Positions 12,457 to 22,756 of a stretch of 64,000 bases of DNA are shown piece after piece. The translations under genes were made by a program, and so were the position numbers. The number at the start of each line of letters is the position of its first letter. Within the stretch, counting starts at the first letter, position 1. The stretch is from Butyriboletus loyo (lineage: Eukaryota > Basidiomycota > Agaricomycetes > Boletales > Boletaceae): positions 1 through 64,000 of the forward strand of contig JBBPSI010000101.1 in the NCBI GenBank assembly GCA_038093515.1. The letters are read 5' to 3'. The notes below the pieces were generated by a model that did not search any database, was not told the origin of the DNA, and was given only the letters and a program-made list of their open reading frames with translations.

Positions 12457-13144
12457 ACGGCTGAACTACGCGGTGGCTCCTGAAATCGTCTCCTTCTTGA
12501 TTTTACTTTTCTTCGTTCAGTAGGAGCTACAGTTTTTCATTTTGCAAAGGGGTGTTGGAATGTATGTATTTATATTGTTTTTGCGAAGGGATTGCGTTTG
12601 AATGTATTGATTTTGGTGTTGCAATTTGTTTGAAAGAAACGTGTAATCTTGAGAGAAGCTCAGATCAGATCATCCTCTCTGAACTGGTCACACCGCACTG
12701 CCAGTGGTCGTGATGTGTGAAAGCGTGATAGAAAGACTGGACTCACAGATCCAGGGATATCGCAAAAGTAAGGGAGATATACTCTCGCATCGAGCACAGA
12801 CGGAAGCAATTCAAACGTCGGAACGCATGCGGATGATCCGGCAGCACGTTGCCATATAGCGTATTCCCAGCTGAAGGAATGCCGGGCGTGGCCATATATA
12901 GATCTGTTCGGGTCACCTGGGTAGGGTGACTTACTCTGTATCTTATTCACACTTTTCCTGTCCTTCACAACCGTGTGAGAAAGGCGATACTAATATCATA
13001 TCTCTCTGACGTCTGTATATACATGCAGAAAAGTGTATTAAGCAAGCATACTGCTGTCATCGGATGAGGTACGCTTCAGGGATTTAAGACTGCGTGTGCT
13101 GGGTGACTTTGACCGCCGATCGATTCCCACAAGGATCTGAAAAC
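12457..13144. other. Intergenic DNA inside the left inverted-repeat arm
   Basis: This is the 3' flank of the hydrophobin, with T-rich runs at 12500-12640. It carries a block (about 12660-12900) shared with the 3' flanks of other hydrophobins and mirrored at about 17300-17520. I see no gene. Confidence 0.5.
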
Positions 13145-14666
13145 TCATGGGAAACGGGTTGGGACCACTGCGCTTTCCCGCTCCGTTTGCCAAGTCCATG
13201 TTGTCCTCGTCGGGGGACTTTGCACATGCCTTACCTTCTCTTTTGAGGAAGAGCCTGAGAGAGGTGACAAGTTAGGGAAGGTGGTTCCATGAGAAACGGG
13301 CTTCGCTCTCAATGGAGAAGGAAGAGGGATCAGTTTAGGCGTGTTCATAAACATTGTGGCGCACGATATAGCAGTCTTCTTGGTCTTACCGGAGCGGCAT
13401 CGCCGCTCCATGCACTGTCGGAGACATTTTCCTTTGCTTGCAGCGACACAGGGAATTCTTGTGGTTCTTGATGTGAGGATGAAGAAAAGGAAGGTTGGTT
13501 TCCTGATAGTTCGTTTGGCGGTTCGGGTGTTTTGTGACGTAGCGATAAACCATGCTTCTGCGCCGCAGAACACGGTGTGGATTCTGGGCTGCTGTCACGC
13601 TGACGAGGAGTAGATTTCGCGACGACGCGCGGTCGTGGGCGAGGTTTGGCGGTTGATCGTGGAGTATCCTGGGCTGTTGAGGAAGACAGTTTGGAAGTAG
13701 AGAGGTCCTTGGCATTGGTGAGCTGGCGCGCAGAAACGCGTATCACACTGGAGCTCCTGCAGCACACCGAGGACGCCTCGGAAGACCTCTGTCTTGACGA
13801 GGATGGAGCATCTAACAAATGGTCTCCGGAAATCTCAATATCGGCTTGAATAAGTCTTGAGAGTCGGCAAGACATGATGTTGCAGGTACTTCCGTTACAG
13901 CGTCACCAGAAGGGGTGCTCTTCTTGTTCTTTGTGAACCAAAGGCTCTTCAGGGAGTTGAATGACGATGGCTTGTAGTCCGGGTGTGCAGTGAGAACACG
14001 ACCGCTGAGGCATACTATTTCCTCCTTGTCGGAAGGGGATCTGGTTTCTCTCCATTTACAACGCGCTCCGAGGACGAGGACTCCTCACCTCTCATGGAAT
14101 TCTGGGAACTCAGTACGAGTTCATGATCACACCCGTCTTCCGGGTTATAGAAGGTTAGATATGCGTACATTGTTCTTCAACGGGGTCTCGCATCGCCATT
14201 ATAGTGGGCAGATATTCGGGTTCGCTCTTTGACCTTGCGTGTTTCTCCATCACAAGCAAGAAAGTATGGGTGGGACGTATGTCATAAACTTGACTGGAAA
14301 CACAAGACGAATCGGTGAGTAAACAGTCAAAGCTAAAGGAAAATCTTCAAGAACCTATAACAGGCACGACAAAGGTTAAATTTCTTGCAAGATGCACACT
14401 TGTAGCGCTTCCCAGTTAAGGTGCCGAAAATGAGAATAAAGAAAGTTATGCGAAATTTCTGATGGGCCCAGTATGTAGACCATCACAAGCGGCTTGAGGG
14501 ACACCCGGCGGGACACTTCGATGAGCAGTTTGGAATGTTTTCCAGCAGTTATCTCATGATCTGCAGATTTGAACTCGTGGCTATGTGGCCGCAACTTGAC
14601 AACAGCTGATGAACAACTAGGCATTTTCCTCCGAGACTGGCTCGTACGAGGGAGAACAAACGCCAA
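13145..14666 (-). pseudogene. Decayed gene with ZZ-type zinc finger and Ser/Pro-rich tail (longer copy)
   Basis: On the minus strand the segment 14355-14404 reads YKCASCKKFNLCRACY, a good match to the second half of a ZZ zinc finger (CxxC...CxxC). After a likely intron (about 14293-14354) the frame continues with a stretch containing RPTHTFLLV, resembling the closing His region of ZZ domains. ZZ domains bind protein partners such as N-terminal or ubiquitin-like tags. Upstream, 14412-14624 encodes an unrecognised N-terminal part (from MPSCSSAVVKLRPH). Downstream comes a low-complexity Ser/Pro/Arg-rich region (13345-13875). Frames are broken by stops and shifts, and no first CxxC is visible, so it is probably a pseudogene. 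A shorter mirror copy lies at 15871-17194. Confidence 0.55.
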
Positions 14667-15870
14667 CTATGGGAACGGATTCGGCAGAGTGGCCACAGCA
14701 TGTCAGGCTTGTTGATAATATTATACACTCCATGCTGATTATCTTTGCGTTTGGTATTTGTATCACGCGTTCACACCAGTGCAATGCGACCAGCCCAGAG
14801 AGGTCGAGTTTCTCTCAAAATATAGATGTTTCTTTCAGAAAATGTCCATACATGCAAATACAATCCCTTTGTAAAAAAACTGTAGGTCCTACTGAAACTA
14901 AGAAAATAAAAGGCAGGAAACAGATGATTTCAGGAGCCATCGTGCCGATTTGGCACCACTGCATATTCAGCCGTTCACATGGTGATGTTGACAGGATTGC
15001 AACCGATGTTGAAGACGCCACTCTGTATGTAGAGAATGATCAATATCGCTCGTACGTTCAGAAAACATGGTCGACTCACGAAAGTATTGTCAGCGCAGCA
15101 GACGGTCTGCGCGCTGCACGAAGCGCCCTGGGCCTTACCGATCACCGTGATCGGGTCGCAGGCGAGCCCGATCAGAGCTGCGACAGGAACGACAACCTGG
15201 AGTCCACCAAGGATAGCGGCACCCAGTGGGCTGTTTGCCTGCAGCGTGGGCCATCGTTAGCGCAAATCGTCAAAGCATGATGGGCAGGTAAATCTCACAT
15301 CGAAGGTCTCATTGCAGCATTGGAGCGAGCCAGTGTCACATTCGGAGTCCTGACGGACTTCGAGCGCGTTGGGCGCAGCGGCGGCGACTGCAGCGAGAGC
15401 AACGATGGGAAGAAGGGCAGTGAAGTGGATGTACATCTTTCTAACGCTGGGTGGGTTGAGTCGTTTGAGAGGGGGTTGGATCCTGTTTCACTGATGCTGA
15501 GTGGTTCTGCAACCTCCCTTTTATACAGCGAGAGGCGCAGACTCTTCCTGCCTTCTATTGGACAGGCCCTTCGAATATAATAAGGGCAAAAATAGTCAAG
15601 TGTTTGGACAATGGCTAGAATGCAACGTACGTGAATACAGGTAATCACCATTGACGGGGAGGTGGTGTACTATGCCCAAGAGGTACCCACTAACGAAAAA
15701 AACCAACATTGGGCTGCCGTAGCCAGATCGTTAGACCGTTTTCGCTTGTGTTCCACTCATGTTTGGGTTGACTTACCTTAGTTCACTGAATAAATAGCAC
15801 TATGCCTAATCAAGCTTACTCGGACAAAAATTGCCACGGCCCTGATAACCTTGGTGGAGCTGAACCTGCC
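14405..15870. other. Spacer (loop) of the large inverted repeat
   Basis: This 1.47-kb unique spacer lies between the two arms. It carries the 5' part of the longer ZZ-finger gene copy at its left end, one hydrophobin (14975-15436, minus) and that gene's upstream region. At its right end the ordinary hydrophobin upstream repeat (..gagctgaacctgcc) is joined directly to the truncated ZZ coding sequence at 15871, which marks a recombination junction. Confidence 0.7.
14975..15436 (-). CDS. Class I hydrophobin
   Basis: Exons on the minus strand are 15299-15436, 15080-15238 and 14975-15022 (introns 60 and 57 bp). The product is 114 residues with a signal peptide (MYIHFTALLPIVALAAV) and eight cysteines in class I spacing. 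Exon 3 encodes SGVFNIGCNPVNITM, different from the EGGLINVGC type of several neighbours. Its exon 3 and 3' flank are close to those of the gene at 21097. It is the only gene in the spacer of the inverted repeat. The TATA box (opposite strand 15519-15525) is 83 bp upstream of the ATG. Confidence 0.92.
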
Positions 15871-17194
15871 GTACAAGTATGCATCTTGCAAGAAATTTAA
15901 CCTTTGTCGTACCTGTTATAGGTTCTTGAAGATTTTCCTTTAACTTTGACTGTTTGCTCACCGATTCGTCTTGTGTTTCCAGTCAAGTTTATGACATACA
16001 TCCCACCCATACTTTCATGCTTGTGATGAAGAGCGAACCCGAATATCTGCCCACTTTAATGGCGACGCGAGACCTCATTGAAGAACATGTACGCATGTCT
16101 AACCTCCTATAACCCGGAAGACGAGTGTGGTCATGAACTCGTACTGAGTTCCCAGAATTCCATGAGAGGTGAGGAGTCCTTGTCCTCGGAGCGCGTTGTA
16201 AATGGAGAGAAACCAGATCCCCTTCCGACAAGGAGGAAATAGTATGCCTCAACGGTCGTGTTCTCACTGCACACCCGGACTACAAGCCATCGTCATTCAA
16301 CTCCCTGAAGAGCCTTCGGTTCACGAACTTTCTTGTTCTTGAAGAACAAGAAGAGCACCCCTTCTAGTGATGCAGTAACGAAAGTACCTCCAATATCATG
16401 TCTTGCCGACTCTGAAGACTTATTCGAGTCGATATCAGACAATATTGAGATTCTCGAAGACCGTTTGCTAGTTGGTCCATCCTCGTCAAGACAGGGGCCT
16501 TCCGAGGTGTGCTCGACGTGCTGCAGGAGTTCCAGTGCGATACGCGTTTCTGCGCGCCAGCTCACCAATGCCAAGGACCTCTCTACTTCCAAACTGTCTT
16601 TCTCAACAGCCCAGGATACTCCGCGATCAACCGCCAAGCCTCGCCCACGACCGCGCGTCGTCGCGAAATCTACTCCTTCGTCAGCGTGACAGCAGCCCAG
16701 AATCCACACCGTGTTCTGCGGTGCAGAAGCGCGATTTACCGCTACGTCGCAAAACACCCGATATGCCTGCAAACACAGACACCAAAACGAGCTAACAAGA
16801 AACCAACCTTCCTTTTCTTCATCCTCGCGTCGGGAACCGCAAGAATTGTCGCTTCAAGCAAAGGAAAATGTCTCCGACAGTGTATGGAGCGGCGATGCCT
16901 CTCCGGTAAGACCAAGAAGACTGCTATACCGTGCGCCGTGACTTTCGTGCACGCGCCTAAACTGATACCTCTTCCTTGAGAACGAAATCTGTTTCTCATG
17001 GAACCCCTTCCCTAACTTGTCACCTCTCTCAGGCTCTTCCTAAAGAGAAAGGTAAGGCATGTGCAAAGTCCCCCGATGAGGACAACATGGACTTGGCAAA
17101 CGGAACGGGAAAGCGCAGTGGTCCCAAACCGTTTCCCATGAGTTCTTGTAGGAATCGATCGGCGGTCAAAGTGACCCAGCACGGGCAGTCTTAA
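15871..17194 (+). pseudogene. Truncated mirror copy of the ZZ-finger gene
   Basis: This plus-strand copy begins abruptly inside the ZZ motif (YKYASCKKFNLCRTCY), with the first cysteine of this half changed to Tyr. It then follows the same order as the longer copy: an intron of about 60 bp, a segment with SEPEYLPTLMATRDLIEEH, then a Ser-rich stretch (about 16333-16689) and a tail with KEKGKACAKSPDEDN (about 17045-17090). Several frameshifts separate these pieces. With no 5' part, promoter or intact finger it is very unlikely to be functional. Confidence 0.6.
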
Positions 17195-17697
17195 ATCCAC
17201 AAAGCGTACTTCATCCAATGACAGCGGTATGCTTGCTTAATACACTTTTCGGCATGTATAGACAGGCGTCAGAGAAATATTAGTATTGCCTTTCTCACAT
17301 GGTTTTGTATATGGCAACGTGCTGACGGATCAATCGATCATCCGCATGCGTTCCGACGTTTGAATTGCTTCCGTCTGTGCGCGATGCGAGAGTATATCTT
17401 ACTTTTGCGACTCTATCCCTAAATCTGTGAGTCCAGTGTCATGCTTTCACACCTCACACCACTGGCAGTGCGATGTGACCAGCCCAGAGAGGATGATCTG
17501 ATCCGAGCTTCTCTCAAGATAGACGTTTCTTTCAAACAAATTGCAACACCAAAATCAATACATTCAAACGCAACCCCTTCGCGAAAACAATACACATTCC
17601 AACACCCCTTTGCAAAATGAAAAACTGTAGCTCCTACTGAACGAAGAAAAGTAAAATCAAGGAGACGATTGCAGGAGCCACCGCGTAGTTCAGCCGT
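17195..17697. other. Intergenic DNA inside the right inverted-repeat arm
   Basis: This is the mirror of 12457-13144 and the 3' flank of the hydrophobin at 17698-18152. No gene seen. Confidence 0.5.
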
Positions 17698-18152
17698 TCA
17701 CGCGGTGTAGGTGATAGGAGAGCAACCGACGTTGATCAACCCACCCTCCTACGTGTGCAGAGAACGATCAATGTCGCTCGTACGATCACAAAGTTTGGTT
17801 GACTCACGAAAGTATTGTTACTGCAGCAGACGGTCTGCTGGTTGCACGAAGCGCCCTGAGCCTCACTGATGACCGAGATCGGGTTACAGGCGAGCCCGAT
17901 GAGAGCTCCAACAGGAACGACAACCGGGAGTCCTTGAAGGGTATAGCTACCTGGGCTGTTTGCCTGCGGCGTGGGCCATCGTTAGCGCAAATCACCAGAG
18001 CGTGATGGGCAGGTAAATCTCACAGTGAAGGTCTGGGAGCAGCATTGGAGCGAGCCAGTGTCACACACGGAGTTCTGACGGGCATCGAGCGCGTTGGGCG
18101 CAGCGGCGGCGACTGCAGCGATGGAAAGAAGGGCAGTGAAGCGGATGTACAT
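17698..18152 (-). CDS. Class I hydrophobin with shortened signal peptide
   Basis: Exons on the minus strand are 18024-18152, 17808-17963 and 17698-17748 (introns 60 and 59 bp). The product is 111 residues. Exon 1 is 129 bp rather than the usual 135-141 because three residues are missing from the hydrophobic core of the signal peptide (MYIRFTALLSIAAVAAAAP); the remaining core still looks sufficient for secretion. The eight cysteines are all present in class I spacing. It is the right-arm partner of the gene at 11993. The TATA box (opposite strand 18235-18241) is 83 bp upstream. Confidence 0.9.
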
Positions 18153-20632
18153 CTTTCTAGCGCTGGGTGGGTTGAGTTGTCTGAGAGGCGGTGGGATCTT
18201 ATTTCACTGATGGTGAGTGGTTCTGCAACCTACCTTTTATACAGTGAAAGGGGAAGACCCTTCCTCCATTCTATTGCACCCCTCTGTACACAGGCCTTTC
18301 GAATATAATAAGGGCAAAAATGGTCAAGTGTTTTACGACTAGAATGAAACGTACGTGAATACAATTGACAGGGAGGTGGTGTACCATACCCAAGAGGTAC
18401 CAACTACCGGAAAAACCAACATCAGGCGGCTCGAGACCGTTATAGCTGGATCCAAATGTTAGACCGCATTCGCCCGTGTTCCACTCACGTTTGGGTTTAC
18501 CTTAATTCACTGGACAAATAAGACTATGCCTAACCCACTGGCAGCTTGCTTGAATAAAATTGTCTCTGTCCCGATAACGCATCTCCGACTCGGTGGAGCC
18601 ACGAACCTGTCGGTCCTGGGCCAGGGCTTTCAGGCCAAGCCAGACCCGATGCATCACTAGTTCCGATACCATGCCCGCCACCCAGGTCACAGGTGCAGAA
18701 GGTCATTGCAGCTCCCCGCTGTGAGTCAACAAGTATGTCATGCCTAGCTCACCAATCGATACCAACTTCCTGCAGCTTGATGAGCCTCCTCTTGCCCCCG
18801 GGGCTGATGGTGATCATTTCTCGCTCTCTGGAATGATGAAGCTGCATCAGGGAAATCACTGTCTGTCATTGTCGACAGACAAGTCATTTATGCCACGGTA
18901 CTACGGTTCACAGACCAGTCAACAGTTGTAGCTAGAGACTAAACAGTGCTCAGTATAGTCATTGTATTAAAAGGAATAGTAGGTACCTGTTACATAGTGT
19001 TGCCTTAGCTTCAAGTTATTATGGATGTTGCATGCAATTGACTTTGTGTGGCTGAAAACCTTGCTCCTCGAAGAACGAGCGTAAAAGAGCCCTTGTTAAA
19101 CTCAGACCAGTCAAGGGATTGTTAGTCCCGGCGGACCCCAAGTTGAACATGAACATTGTGGACTTGCAGATGAAAAACACCAAAGCACAGGTAGCCGCCC
19201 TTCCACTGGCAGCCACGTCTCGGACTGAACACAACGGGGGGGCACTAGTACATACAAAACCTATGAGAACGTAATATTCTTCTTGTGACTTGGGTTGACA
19301 TTCATTTCCTTGACGGTGTTCAGTGTTTTGTCAATCTGTGTTGTATCAGAATGTAGGTTACACTCAGGTACCAGATTTAGGGTCGTACCTCGTTGGCAGA
19401 GATCTTGTTTACAAGTAAATGGCTAAGCTGGATGTGGAAATCGCCCAGACGATGAGTCGGATGGTGGCAAACCAACCAATGTTCAAGCCGAGAACTCGGT
19501 GCACCCAAATGAAACAGGGCAAGCTCGTTACGTCGTAAGCCGTCTCACCGCAAGTTGTGGTTGCTTGTATTGGCGTACGTTTGTATTATGATTGCCGCTA
19601 TTTTCTCACCACTACTTTTTTCATGACACCCGACCATCGAGCCCAGCGGAGAAAAGGGGGCTAGATCCTCCCCGCCTGTATTCAATGTGGCTTCGTTGAT
19701 CTAAATCCCAATGAACGATAGTTATATGACATACCTAGCCAACCAAGCTACTTGTAAGTCTTGATATTGCATGAAACAGGTGAATTTTTACATCATGTCT
19801 CTGATTAGTTTGGTACCATCGTCTCGTTTCTACATCCAGGTTTGACATTTACCTGTAAACAAGATCTCTGCCAACGAGGTACGACCCTTACTCCGGTACC
19901 CGAGTGTAACCTATGTTCCGATACAACACAGGTTGACAAAGTCCCGAACGCTGAACGACGTCAAGGAAATGTCAACCCAAGTCACAGGAAGAATATTACA
20001 TTCTGATACGTTCTCTATGTAGTGGTCCCCCGATGCGTCCAGTCCGAGACGTTGCTGCCAGTGGAAAAGCAGCCACCTCTACTTTGGGTGTTTTCCATCT
20101 GCACTCGTATGTAAGTCCACAACGTTTATGTCCAACTTGGAGTCCAGGACTAGCCATCGCACAATCTCATCGACTGGTCTTTACAGCAGGACCAAGTCTA
20201 GGTTCAACAAGTGCTCGTTAATCGAGGAGCAAAGCTTGGAGCAGCACACAGTCGATTGCATCTATGACCACGCCCGGCATTCCTTCAACTGCAAATACGC
20301 TATATGGTAATGCGCTATCATCCGCAATCGTTCCGACGTTTGAATTGCTTCCGTCTGCGCTCGACATATCCATATCTCCCTTACGTTTGCGTTCCGTCCA
20401 GTCTTTCTATTAGGTTCACATTTCACACCAGTGGGATGTGACCAGCCCAGAGAGGATGATCTGATCCGAGTTTCTCTCAAAATATAGATGTTTCTTTCAG
20501 AAAATGTCCATACATTCAAATACAATCCCTTTGTAAAAAAACTGTAGGTCCTACTGAAACTAAGAAAAGAAAAGGAAACAGATGATTTCAGGAGCCATCT
20601 TGCCGATTTGGCACCACCGCATATTCAGCCGT
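18153..20632. repeat. Repeated intergenic DNA
   Basis: No gene is supported. It contains the upstream region of the hydrophobin at 18152, the block 18580-19060 (inverted copy of 11100-11570), a unit at 19130-19460 facing inward, and a second copy of the same unit at about 19550-20110 in the opposite orientation. Two facing copies therefore sit almost back to back around 19460-19600. The block 20110-20460 is the inverted copy of about 9300-9600. Confidence 0.6.
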
Positions 20633-21097
20633 TCACATGGTGATGTTGACGGGATTGCAACCGATGTTGAAGACGCCACTCTGTATGTAGAGAATGATTA
20701 ATGTCGCTCGTACGTTCGGAAAACATGGTCGACTCACGAAAGTATTGTCAGCGCAGCAGACGGTCTGCGCGCTGCACGAAGCGCCCTGGGCCTTACCGAT
20801 CACCGTGATCGGGTCGCAGGCGAGTCCGACGAGAGCTGCGACAGGAACGACAATCCCGAGTCCTTCAAGGATACCAGCACCCAGTGGGCTATTTGCCTGC
20901 AGCGTGCGCTATCGTTAGCGCAAATCACTAAAGCGTGATAGGCAGGTAAATCTCACAGTGTAGGTCTGGTCGCAGCATTGGAGCGAGCCAATGTCACATT
21001 CGGAGTTCTGACGGGCATCGAGCGCGTTGGGCGCAGCGCCGGCGAATGCAGCGAGAGCAGCAATGGGAAGAAGGGCAATGAAGCGGATGTACATCAT
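20633..21097 (-). CDS. Class I hydrophobin, mosaic copy
   Basis: Exons on the minus strand are 20957-21097, 20738-20896 and 20633-20680 (introns 60 and 57 bp). The product is 115 residues from the first ATG. Two ATGs are adjacent (21097 and 21094); the second aligns with the start of all paralogs and lies 83 bp from the TATA box (21177-21183), while the first adds one Met. Exon 1 and most of exon 2 follow the gene at 7400 almost exactly (ILEGLGIVVPVAALVGL). The end of exon 2, intron 2, exon 3 (SGVFNIGCNPVNITM) and the 3' flank follow the gene at 15436. All eight cysteines are present. Confidence 0.92.
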
Positions 21098-22289
21098 TCT
21101 AGCGCTGGGTGGGCTGAGTTGTCTGAGAGGCGGTGGGATCCTGTTTCACTGATGGTGAGTGGTTCTGCAACATACCTTTTATACAGCGAGGGGGGCAGAC
21201 TCTTCCTGCCTTCTATTACACCCCTCTGTACACAGGCCTTTTGAATATAATAAGGGCAAAATAGTGAAGTGTTTAGACAATGACTAGAATGCAACGTACG
21301 TGAATACATACAGGTAGAGTCGCCATTGATGGGGAGGTGGTGTACTATGCCCAAGAGGTACCCACTAAGTTAACGCAAAAAATCAACATCGGGCCACCCT
21401 AGACCGTTACAGCTAGATCCAAAACGTTAGACCGCTTTCGCCTGTGTTGCACTCACGTTTGGGTTTACTTACCTTAGTTCGCTGGACGGATAACATCGTG
21501 ACTATGCCTAATCAAGCGTACTCACACGAAAATTGCCACGGTCGTCTTGGTGGAGCTGAACCTGCCGCCGTCATTGCCTACAGTGCACATTACAGGTGCA
21601 AAAGTTCATTGCAGCTTCCTTCTCCGAATCAACAAGTGTGTCGTGCCTAGCTCGCCAATCAGTAACAACCAACTTCAACATGCAGCCCAACGAGCTTCCT
21701 CTTTCCCTCAGAGCTGATGGTGATAATTTCTTGCTCTCCGCCGGCCCGGGCATGACGAAGGTAACATATCCAGCCTTGCAAAGCTTCTCAACAAGCGGAT
21801 GGATCTCACTTCCTGTGGCCTGATGTTAGTTTTTGCGTTAGTGGGTATCTCATAGTACACCACGTCCACGCCAATGGAGGTTACTTGTATTCACGTACGT
21901 TGCATTCCGGCTATCGTCTCACTCAGGCATCGATTTTCGGTGGTTCCAGGGGATATATGACCTTTTGTTTCGTGTCCCCCTGAGATTCTCAGATGGGAAG
22001 AATGGTGTCCAATCCTCTCTCCGATGTTCGATCCGTTTGCATTGACCCAAGCACCAATCAGCGGTGATCACAAGATATCCCAGGCCAGTAACGATATGTC
22101 GACATTTCATGAAACACTTGACCATTTTTGTCCTTAGTATATTCGAAAGGACTGGTATAGAGGCCCGGGCCGGGGGTGGGGGAAGAGGCCCTCCTCGCTG
22201 TATAAAACGTAAGTTGTAGAACCACTCACCATCAGTTAAACAGGATCCCACCGCCCCCCAAACAACCCAACTCACCGATCACTAGAAAG
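21098..22289. promoter_or_regulatory. Divergent intergenic region, duplicate of 7401-8574
   Basis: It is nearly identical to the region between the hydrophobins at 7400 and 8575 (1.19 kb against 1.17 kb) and has the same two TATA boxes (21177-21183 and 22201-22207) and the conserved 'tatattcgaaagg' block. No gene inside. Confidence 0.65.
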
Positions 22290-22756
22290 ATGTACACCTG
22301 CTTCTCTGCCCTTCTTCCCATCGTTGCTATCGCTGCAGTCGTCACTGCTGTGCCCCACAAGCTTGCATCCCGTGACGCCGAGTGTGACATTGGCACGCTC
22401 CAGTGCTGCGGCGAGGCTTACAGAGTGAGATTTACCTGTCTATCACGGTTTCGTGATTTGCGCTAACGATGACACACGCTGTAGGCAAACAGCCGACAGG
22501 GTATCCATATCCTTAACAAACTGGGTGTTGTCGCTCCTGTCACAACTTACATCGGGGTGAGCTGTGACCCGATCTCGGCCAATAGCACGAGTGCAAGCCC
22601 TAGGTGCGCCGCCGCGCGGTCCGTGTGCTGCACTGACAATACCTTCGTGAGTTGACCATACTTTTTGAACGTACAAGCGATGCTGATTGTTCGCTGCACA
22701 CATAGGCGGACGGGTTGATCAACCTCGGTTGCACTCCTTTCAACATCACCCAGTGA
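22290..22756 (+). CDS. Class I hydrophobin, variant subfamily
   Basis: Exons are 22290-22424, 22485-22646 and 22706-22756 (introns 60 and 59 bp). The product is 115 residues, a duplicate of the gene at 8575 with about a dozen changes (for example IHILNKLG for IEILNKLG, and an Ile-to-Thr change at residue 3 of the signal peptide). It keeps the unusual C-X6-CC second doublet (CAAARSVCC). All eight cysteines are present. The TATA box is at 22201-22207, 83 bp from the ATG. Confidence 0.92.

Larger units (their letters stand above)
10660..14404 (+). repeat. Left arm of a 3.7-kb inverted repeat
   Basis: Read right to left, this arm matches 15871-19460 in the opposite orientation. The order of parts is mirrored exactly: intergenic unit (10680-10990), the 11100-11570 block, hydrophobin at 11993 (plus), then the decayed ZZ-finger gene (minus). 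The inner end is sharp: similarity stops inside the ZZ coding segment at about 14404. The outer end near 10660-10690 is fuzzier. The arms enclose a 1.47-kb spacer with one hydrophobin. Near identity over several hundred bases at 11100-11570 suggests a recent event or later gene conversion (inference). Confidence 0.8.
15871..19460 (-). repeat. Right arm of the large inverted repeat
   Basis: This is the mirror image of 10660-14404: truncated ZZ gene (plus), hydrophobin (minus), the 18580-19060 block and the intergenic unit ending near 19460. Because the left copy continues past the inner boundary into further coding sequence and the right copy is joined to a hydrophobin upstream repeat, the left arm is probably the source and the right arm the derived copy (inference). 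Confidence 0.8.

Noticed and set aside
14669..15280. 203-codon plus-strand open frame
   Set aside because: Antisense to the hydrophobin at 14975-15436; the similar frame at 34057-34246 is likewise a shadow of hydrophobin codon usage.
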